Below, one piece after another: positions 26,253-30,975 of a DNA stretch of 30,975 nt (its first letter is position 1; every line of letters starts with the position of its first letter). Origin of the DNA: Ilumatobacteraceae bacterium (lineage in GTDB: Bacteria > Actinomycetota > Acidimicrobiia > Acidimicrobiales > Ilumatobacteraceae); the NCBI GenBank assembly GCA_025463305.1, contig JAOBWK010000044.1, positions 1 through 30,975 of the forward strand, written 5' to 3'. Below the pieces are notes generated by a model. The model was not told where the DNA came from, made no database searches, and was given only the letters and a program-made list of their open reading frames with translations. The translations under genes and the position numbers were made by a program.

Positions 26253-27059
26253 GTGACCGAGATCCCAGAGCATCTGCTGAAGCGTTCGAAAGATCGGCGC
26301 GCCTCCCTCGGGGGTGGCGATGCCGACGCGGGTGCACCCGCTTCGACGTCTCCGGCGACCGTTGCTGCTGCCTCTGCTCCTGCTGCGCCCGCCAAGGCGG
26401 CAGCCCCGGCCAAGGCCGCGCCGGCCGCTCCCCCGCCGCCCAAGCCCGATCCGCCCTACATCGCCGCGGCGAAGTCGCGCAAGAAGATCCCGTTCTGGGC
26501 GATGGCCACCCTCAGCCTCTTGCCGATCTGGGGCTTCATGTACGTGCAGGGCCTCAAGCCGGAGAAGAAGGTCGTCACCGGCCCCATCGGCGCCGGCCAG
26601 ACCATCTACGCCACATGCGCGCTGTGCCACGGCACCACGGGCGGCGGCGGCGTGGGTCGCAACTTCCAGGACGGCTCGCTGCAGAAGACGTTTCCGCACA
26701 TCGAAGACCAGCTCAACCTGGTCTACACGGGCAGCCAGGCCTTCCGCGATGCCGGGCTCAAGGCGTACGGCAACCCGGCGCTCGGCCACCTCGGGTACAA
26801 CGGCAGCTTCATGCCGGCCCAGAAGGCCAACCTCACCCAGGCCCAGATCCTGGCCGTCGTCTGCCACGAGCGCTACGACCTCGCCGGTGCCAGCCCGGAG
26901 GACCCGAAGTGGGTCAAGGAGTACACCACGTGGTGCAGCCCCGACTCGGTGATCTACGCCGGCCTGCAGGACGGGTCGCTGACGTTCGACAACCTGAGCA
27001 CCAAGGTGAAGGGCGTCCTCCCGATCGGCACCGTGCCGCGGGCAGCAACGACGCCCTGA
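26253..27059 (+). CDS. Membrane-anchored monohaem cytochrome c
   Basis: The 268-residue product starts with the TEIPEHLLKR motif shared with the cytochrome b C-terminal subunit. An Ala/Pro-rich segment (24-68), a basic KSRKK stop and one helix (about 80-98) follow, then an outer cytochrome c domain with CALCH at 122-126 and a probable Met ligand in SFMPAQ. A second CH (VVCHERYD) is not a haem motif, and three further cysteines outside CxxCH are unusual. The GTG start has AAAGG 6 nt upstream. It is divergent from the bc cluster and probably carries electrons from it to an oxidase. The next gene follows after 3 bp. Confidence 0.9.
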   Translation: MTEIPEHLLKRSKDRRASLGGGDADAGAPASTSPATVAAASAPAAPAKAAAPAKAAPAAPPPPKPDPPYIAAAKSRKKIPFWAMATLSLLPIWGFMYVQGLKPEKKVVTGPIGAGQTIYATCALCHGTTGGGGVGRNFQDGSLQKTFPHIEDQLNLVYTGSQAFRDAGLKAYGNPALGHLGYNGSFMPAQKANLTQAQILAVVCHERYDLAGASPEDPKWVKEYTTWCSPDSVIYAGLQDGSLTFDNLSTKVKGVLPIGTVPRAATTP

Positions 27060-27062
27060 CCG

Positions 27063-28325
27063 GTGCCTGATCCGGACAGCACGGCGAGCTCGGCCGAAGT
27101 CCTGATCGTCGGCGGTGGCCCGGCCGGGGCAGCCGCCGCCTACTGGTTGTCCGCGCACGGGCACACCGTCACCATCGTCGAGAAGCGCACGTTCCCGCGC
27201 GACAAGACCTGCGGCGACGCGCTGACACCCCGCGCCGTCCGCCAGCTCGAGGACATGGGCCTCGGTGACGCCTTCACCGACGCCCACCGGTACGAGGGCG
27301 TGCACGTCACCGGGCTCGACCGCGACATCACCCTGCAGTGGCCCGAGCACCCCGAGTACGGCCGGCACGGATATGTGGTGCGGCGCGCGCACCTCGACAC
27401 CGTCGTGGCCGACCACGCGGCCGCCACCGGGGCCACCGTGCTGCAGGGCCACGAGGCCGTGCGTCCGCTGGTGTCGCGCGGGTTCGTTCGCGGCGCCGTG
27501 GTGCAGGGCCCGAGCGGCGCCCCGTTCGAGGTGATGGCCAAGTACGTCGTGGTCGCCGACGGTGCGAACTCACGCTTCGGTCGCAGCCTCGGCACGCTGC
27601 GCTCGCAGGACTGGCCGTACGCGGCGGCGATCCGCACCTACTGGTCGACCCCGCTGCACGCCGAGCCGTGGATCGAGACGGCGCTCGACCTCCGCGACCG
27701 CAACGACCGCGCGGTGCCCGGCTACGGCTGGGTCTTCCCCGCCGGCGACGGCACGGCCAACATCGGCGTCGGTCTGCTCAGCACGTTCCGCGACTTCAAG
27801 ACCGTCAACACCGCGCACCTGCTCGAGACGTTCGCGCAGGGCATCGCCGAGCGCTGGCAGATCGACCCGGCCGCGCCACTGCGCAAGGCGGCCTCGGGCC
27901 GGATCCCGCTCGGGGGCTCGGTGGCCCCCACCGCCGGACCGACGTACCTCGTGGTCGGCGATGCGGCCGGCGTCGTCAACCCGTTCACCGGGGCGGGCAT
28001 CGATTACGCCTACGAGACCGCGCGGCTCGCGGCCGAGGTGCTGCACGAAGCGCTCGAGGGCAACGACGCCTCGGCGCTCCAGCGGTACTCCAAGCAGCTC
28101 GACGTGCGCTACGGCCAGTACTTCAAGGTGGCCCGCCTGTTCGCTCGCGTCGTCGGCCGTCCGTTGATCATGCGCGAGCTGACCCGGGTCGGCATGCACA
28201 ACCGCACCCTGCTCGAGTGGATGATGCGGATCATGGCCAACGAGCTCCGTCCCGACGAGACGGGTCCGGCCGAGCTGGCGTACAGCGCGGCGAGCAAGAT
28301 CGCCCGCCTCGCACCCAACGCCTGA
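27063..28325 (+). CDS. Geranylgeranyl reductase family flavoprotein (MenJ-like)
   Basis: These FAD enzymes reduce isoprenoid double bonds. The 420-residue protein has the N-terminal dinucleotide motif VLIVGGGPAGAAAAYWL, a CGDALTP motif near 58-64 typical of the family, VVADGANS in the middle, and the FAD-contacting GDAAGVVNPFTGAGIDYA near 299-316. Next to respiratory genes and a polyprenyl synthase, saturation of the menaquinone side chain (as by mycobacterial MenJ) is the likeliest job; archaeal-type lipid or chlorophyll roles are not supported. The GTG start lies 3 bp after the cytochrome c stop, so the two are co-transcribed. Confidence 0.87.
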   Translation: MPDPDSTASSAEVLIVGGGPAGAAAAYWLSAHGHTVTIVEKRTFPRDKTCGDALTPRAVRQLEDMGLGDAFTDAHRYEGVHVTGLDRDITLQWPEHPEYGRHGYVVRRAHLDTVVADHAAATGATVLQGHEAVRPLVSRGFVRGAVVQGPSGAPFEVMAKYVVVADGANSRFGRSLGTLRSQDWPYAAAIRTYWSTPLHAEPWIETALDLRDRNDRAVPGYGWVFPAGDGTANIGVGLLSTFRDFKTVNTAHLLETFAQGIAERWQIDPAAPLRKAASGRIPLGGSVAPTAGPTYLVVGDAAGVVNPFTGAGIDYAYETARLAAEVLHEALEGNDASALQRYSKQLDVRYGQYFKVARLFARVVGRPLIMRELTRVGMHNRTLLEWMMRIMANELRPDETGPAELAYSAASKIARLAPNA

Positions 28326-28348
28326 GTCGCTCGCCGGAGCGGGTCAGG
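28321..28348. terminator. Bidirectional hairpin spanning both convergent stop codons
   Basis: CCTGA, GT, CGCTC, GCCG loop, GAGCG, GG, TCAGG: two 5-bp stems separated by a two-base internal loop with a possible T-G wobble. It includes the TGA of the reductase gene and the TGA of the polyprenyl synthase on the other strand. There is no U-tract, so any termination would be of the actinobacterial tract-less kind. Confidence 0.45.
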
Positions 28349-29321
28349 ACACGTCGTCGAGGAGCGCCTGCGGTGCGGCGCGGAGCGCCTCGACCACCGG
28401 CCCGGGCGGCAGCAGGTCGCACGCGTCGGACGCGGCCTGCACGTAGCGGCCGGCGGCCTGGATCGAGTACCGAACGCCATCGCCCGACCGCACGATGGAC
28501 AGCGCCTTGTCGCGCACCACGGGATCCAGCGGGCCGCCGAGCAGGTCGCCGAGCTCGTCGGCCGCGACGCCGGAGCCGGCGAGGGTGTGCAGCACGGGCA
28601 GCGTGTAGACGCCCTCGACCATGTCGTGACCGGCCGGCTTGCCGAGCTGGTCGTCGGTGGCGGTGATGTCGAGGATGTCGTCGACGATCTGGAAGACCAT
28701 CCCGTACGCGAGCCCGTAGGCCGTGAGCGCGTCGACCGACGCGCGGTCGATGCCGGCCACGATGCCACCGATGCGGGCCGCCGTGCTGAACAGCGACGCC
28801 GTCTTGCCGGCGATCGACGAGAAGTAGGCGTCCTCCGGACGGTCGGGCTTGTACGTGTGACGCAACTGCTCGATCTCGCCCTCGCACAACCGGGCGATGG
28901 TGTGGCCGAGCAGGCCGGCCACCTCGGCACCGAGCGATGCGGCGATCTCCGATGCCCGGGCGAGCAGGAAGTCGCCGGCGAGGATGGCCTGCAGGTTGCC
29001 CCACTTCGCGTTCACGGTCTCGACACCCCGCCGGGTCTCGGACTCGTCGATCACGTCGTCGTGGTAGAGCGAGCCGGTCTGCACGAGCTCGCACGCGATG
29101 CCGCCCTGCACGACCGCATCGGCAACGGGACCCGGGCTCGCGACCTGGGCGGCGCACACCGAGAGCACCGGCCGCAAGCGCTTGCCGCCCGCGACGATGA
29201 GGTGCCGGGCGAGCTCGTTGAGGTACGGGTCCTTGGTGTCGACGGCGGCCACCAGTGCGTCCTCGATGCGCCGCCGGTCCAGCTCCATGCCGGGGAGCGA
29301 GAAGAACGGCGTGCTGGACAC
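28344..29321 (-). CDS. Long-chain polyprenyl diphosphate synthase
   Basis: It condenses isopentenyl diphosphate onto allylic diphosphates to make the quinone side chain. The 325-residue protein has GGKRLRP (45-51), the first aspartate-rich motif DDVID (88-92), GDFLLARA and the second motif DDILD (214-218). Small residues (Gly83, Ser84) precede the first motif at the positions that gate chain length, which favours a long product suited to menaquinone. The GTG at 29321 has no Shine-Dalgarno but has TAGCCT 6 bp upstream; an in-frame ATG at 29288 is an alternative. It is convergent with the reductase gene. Confidence 0.92.
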   Translation of the reverse strand: MSSTPFFSLPGMELDRRRIEDALVAAVDTKDPYLNELARHLIVAGGKRLRPVLSVCAAQVASPGPVADAVVQGGIACELVQTGSLYHDDVIDESETRRGVETVNAKWGNLQAILAGDFLLARASEIAASLGAEVAGLLGHTIARLCEGEIEQLRHTYKPDRPEDAYFSSIAGKTASLFSTAARIGGIVAGIDRASVDALTAYGLAYGMVFQIVDDILDITATDDQLGKPAGHDMVEGVYTLPVLHTLAGSGVAADELGDLLGGPLDPVVRDKALSIVRSGDGVRYSIQAAGRYVQAASDACDLLPPGPVVEALRAAPQALLDDVS

Positions 29322-29333
29322 ACGCCAAGGCTA
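29322..29333 (-). promoter_or_regulatory. Candidate leaderless promoter of the polyprenyl synthase
   Basis: Minus-strand TAGCCT (29333-29328) is followed by 6 bp and then the GTG at 29321, the same geometry as at 2695 and 4333. A TTGCGC lies 19 bp further upstream, slightly far for a -35. Confidence 0.45.
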
Positions 29334-29368
29334 GGCGGTCTCCTGCGCTCGTGCGCAACACAGTGACC

Positions 29369-29416
29369 ATCGCCGCCCTGATCGCCGCCCTGATCGCCGC
29401 CCTGATCGCCGTGCTG
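29369..29416 (+). repeat. 12-bp tandem repeat upstream of clpC
   Basis: ATCGCCGCCCTG occurs three times in succession (29369-29404) and a fourth time with one change (29405-29416). It lies in the 249-bp gap between the polyprenyl synthase and clpC. Read on the plus strand it would encode Ile-Ala-Ala-Leu repeats, but no convincing gene contains it. Confidence 0.85.
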
Positions 29417-29570
29417 GTCGTCCTGCTGATCGGCGTGGGTCGCGACCCTCGAAATCAGGGGTGGCGGGCCGACACGAGAGGCATGCCAATGAGAGCAGTG
29501 GCATCGCCACACTGTGGTACGGCACCGGTACACTTTCGACACGTATCCACCGTCTCGAGAAAGGGCGGGC

Positions 29571-30975
29571 ATGTTCGAACGCTTCACTGATAGGGCTCGG
29601 CGGGTTGTGGTTCTCGCGCAGGAAGAGGCGCGACTGCTCAACCACAGCTACATCGGCACGGAACACATCCTCCTGGGTCTGATCCACGAGGGCGAGGGCG
29701 TCGCGGCGAAGGCCATGGAGTCCCTCGGCATCTCGCTGGAGGCTGTCCGCAGCCAGGTCGAGGAGATCATCGGCCAGGGCGGCTCCTCGCCGTCGGGTCA
29801 CATCCCTTTCACACCGCGGGCCAAGAAGGTCCTCGAGCTGTCGTTGCGCGAAGCGCTGCAGCTCGGCCACAACTACATCGGCACCGAGCACATCCTCCTT
29901 GGCCTCATCCGTGAGGGCGAGGGCGTGGCCGCTCAGGTGCTCGTCAAGCTCGGCGCCGATCTCAGCCGCGTGCGCCAGCAGGTCATCCAGCTGCTGTCCG
30001 GCTACCAGGGTGGCCAGGGCAAGCCGGGCGAGCCCCAGGCAGCCGCCACCGGTGCCAGCGCCGCCAGCGGCAAGGAAGAGGCCGGCGACAAGGGCAACAG
30101 CCAGATCCTCGACCAGTTCGGTCGCAACCTCACCCAGCTCGCCCGGGAGAAGAAGCTCGATCCCGTGATCGGCCGCACCCGCGAGCTCGAGCGCGTGATG
30201 CAGATCCTCAGCCGTCGCACCAAGAACAACCCGGTGCTGATCGGCGAGCCGGGCGTCGGCAAGACCGCGATCGTCGAGGGCCTCGCCCAGAAGATCGTGT
30301 CCAATGACATCCCCGACACGCTCCGCAACAAGCAGCTCTACACGCTGGACCTCGGTGCGCTCGTCGCCGGCAGCCGCTACCGCGGCGACTTCGAGGAGCG
30401 CCTGAAGAAGGTGCTCAAGGAGATCAAGACCCGCGGCGACATCGTGCTGTTCATCGACGAGATCCACACCCTCGTCGGCGCCGGCGCTGCCGAAGGCGCC
30501 ATCGACGCGGCCAGCATCCTCAAGCCGATGCTCGCCCGTGGCGAGCTGCAGACCATCGGCGCCACCACCACCGACGAGTACCGCAAGCACCTCGAGAAGG
30601 ACGCTGCGCTCGAGCGCCGCTTCCAGCCGGTCAAGGTCGAAGAGCCCACCGTGGCCCACACGATCGAGATCCTCAAGGGCATCCGCGACAAGTACGAGGC
30701 CCATCACCGTGTCACCATCACCGATCAGGCCCTCGTCGCCGCGGCGAACCTCTCGGACCGCTACATCAGCGACCGCCACCTCCCCGACAAGGCCATCGAC
30801 CTCATCGACGAGGCCGGTTCGCGCCTGCGCATCAAGCGCATGTCAACCCCGCCCGACTACAAGGAGCTCGAGAACGAGCTGGGCGAGGTCGTGCGCAAGA
30901 AGAAGGAAGCCGTCGAGGCCCAGCGCTTCGAAGAGGCCGGCCGTCTGCGCGACCGCGAGAAGGAGCTGCTCGGCA
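29571..30975 (+). CDS. clpC: ATP-dependent Clp protease ATP-binding subunit ClpC (3' partial)
   Basis: ClpC unfolds proteins and feeds them to ClpP. The 468 codons visible contain a duplicated N-terminal Clp repeat (about 3-68 and 80-144, each with [12 protein letters not shown]), a Gly/Ala linker (145-176), and the first AAA+ domain with Walker A GEPGVGKT (225-232) and Walker B VLFIDEIH. At the window end comes the start of the UVR-like middle region ([16 protein letters not shown]), which separates ClpC from ClpA and ClpB. ATG at 29571 follows a GAAAGGGCGG ribosome site. A TACACT at 29529-29534 could be a -10; I see no clear ClgR or CtsR operator. The frame runs off the window. Confidence 0.97.
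   Translation, partial: MFERFTDRARRVVVLAQEEARLLNHSYIGTEHILLGLIHEGEGVAAKAMESLGISLEAVRSQVEEIIGQGGSSPSGHIPFTPRAKKVLELSLREALQLGHNYIGTEHILLGLIREGEGVAAQVLVKLGADLSRVRQQVIQLLSGYQGGQGKPGEPQAAATGASAASGKEEAGDKGNSQILDQFGRNLTQLAREKKLDPVIGRTRELERVMQILSRRTKNNPVLIGEPGVGKTAIVEGLAQKIVSNDIPDTLRNKQLYTLDLGALVAGSRYRGDFEERLKKVLKEIKTRGDIVLFIDEIHTLVGAGAAEGAIDAASILKPMLARGELQTIGATTTDEYRKHLEKDAALERRFQPVKVEEPTVAHTIEILKGIRDKYEAHHRVTITDQALVAAANLSDRYISDRHLPDKAIDLIDEAGSRLRIKRMSTPPDYKELENELGEVVRKKKEAVEAQRFEEAGRLRDREKELLG

Noticed and set aside
26857..26880. Second haem site (CHERYD) in the divergent cytochrome c
   Set aside because: It has CH but not CxxCH. Only CALCH at residues 122-126 is a haem-binding motif.
29351..29590. 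Possible 79-residue single-helix peptide from a GTG at 29351
   Set aside because: The hydrophobic stretch comes from the 12-bp repeat, the rest has no coding character, there is no convincing ribosome site, and it runs into clpC.

Overview
The window is high-GC, gene-dense bacterial chromosome. A complete 14-gene complex I operon (nuoA-N, with NADH-oxidising nuoEFG), menaquinone-type enzymes, a ClpC chaperone, frequent GTG/TTG starts and probable leaderless promoters of the TANNNT type point to an actinobacterium. The non-canonical, b6-like split cytochrome b makes the class Acidimicrobiia (Ilumatobacter-like) my best guess; that placement rests on memory, not on a search.

Layout. 1-1.9 kb (+): the tail of an unidentified gene, an ApbE-type flavin transferase carrying a 12-bp tandem repeat, and a ferric-reductase-like haem b membrane protein whose 3' end runs antisense through the next gene. 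1.7-2.7 kb (-): a phosphatase of the phosphoglycerate mutase family and the ribosome-rescue hydrolase ArfB. 2.7-5.1 kb: a choline-kinase-like phosphotransferase (+), a class I glutamine amidotransferase (-) and a peptidase C26 gamma-glutamyl hydrolase (+), packed with touching or overlapping convergent stop codons. 5.1-20.5 kb (-): nuoN back to nuoA, almost every junction overlapping by 1-4 bp or separated by 2-7 bp. 20.6-25.9 kb (-): seven genes for a quinol-oxidising cytochrome bc-type complex. In transcription order these are an unknown three-helix membrane protein, a two-cluster 4Fe-4S ferredoxin, a b6-like cytochrome b, a subunit-IV-like cytochrome b C-terminal half, a Rieske protein, a membrane-anchored dihaem cytochrome c and a second unknown three-helix protein. 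25.9-26.25 kb: a divergent control region with two matching CRP-like boxes. 26.25-28.3 kb (+): a membrane-anchored monohaem cytochrome c and a geranylgeranyl-reductase-family flavoprotein. 28.3-29.3 kb (-): a long-chain polyprenyl diphosphate synthase. 29.57 kb to the end (+): clpC, cut by the window edge.

How the genes work together. Nuo passes electrons from NADH to menaquinone. The polyprenyl synthase and the reductase probably build and saturate the quinone tail. The bc-type complex re-oxidises the quinol and hands electrons to its dihaem cytochrome c and probably to the divergently encoded cytochrome c. No terminal oxidase is in the window.

The most unusual part is the bc cluster. Its cytochrome b matches the chloroplast b6 spacing of all four haem ligands and of the haem-ci cysteine. 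It contains a ferredoxin and two membrane proteins I do not recognise. Two of its proteins share an N-terminal TEIPEHLLKR motif of unknown purpose. These are the best candidates for an undescribed respiratory assembly.
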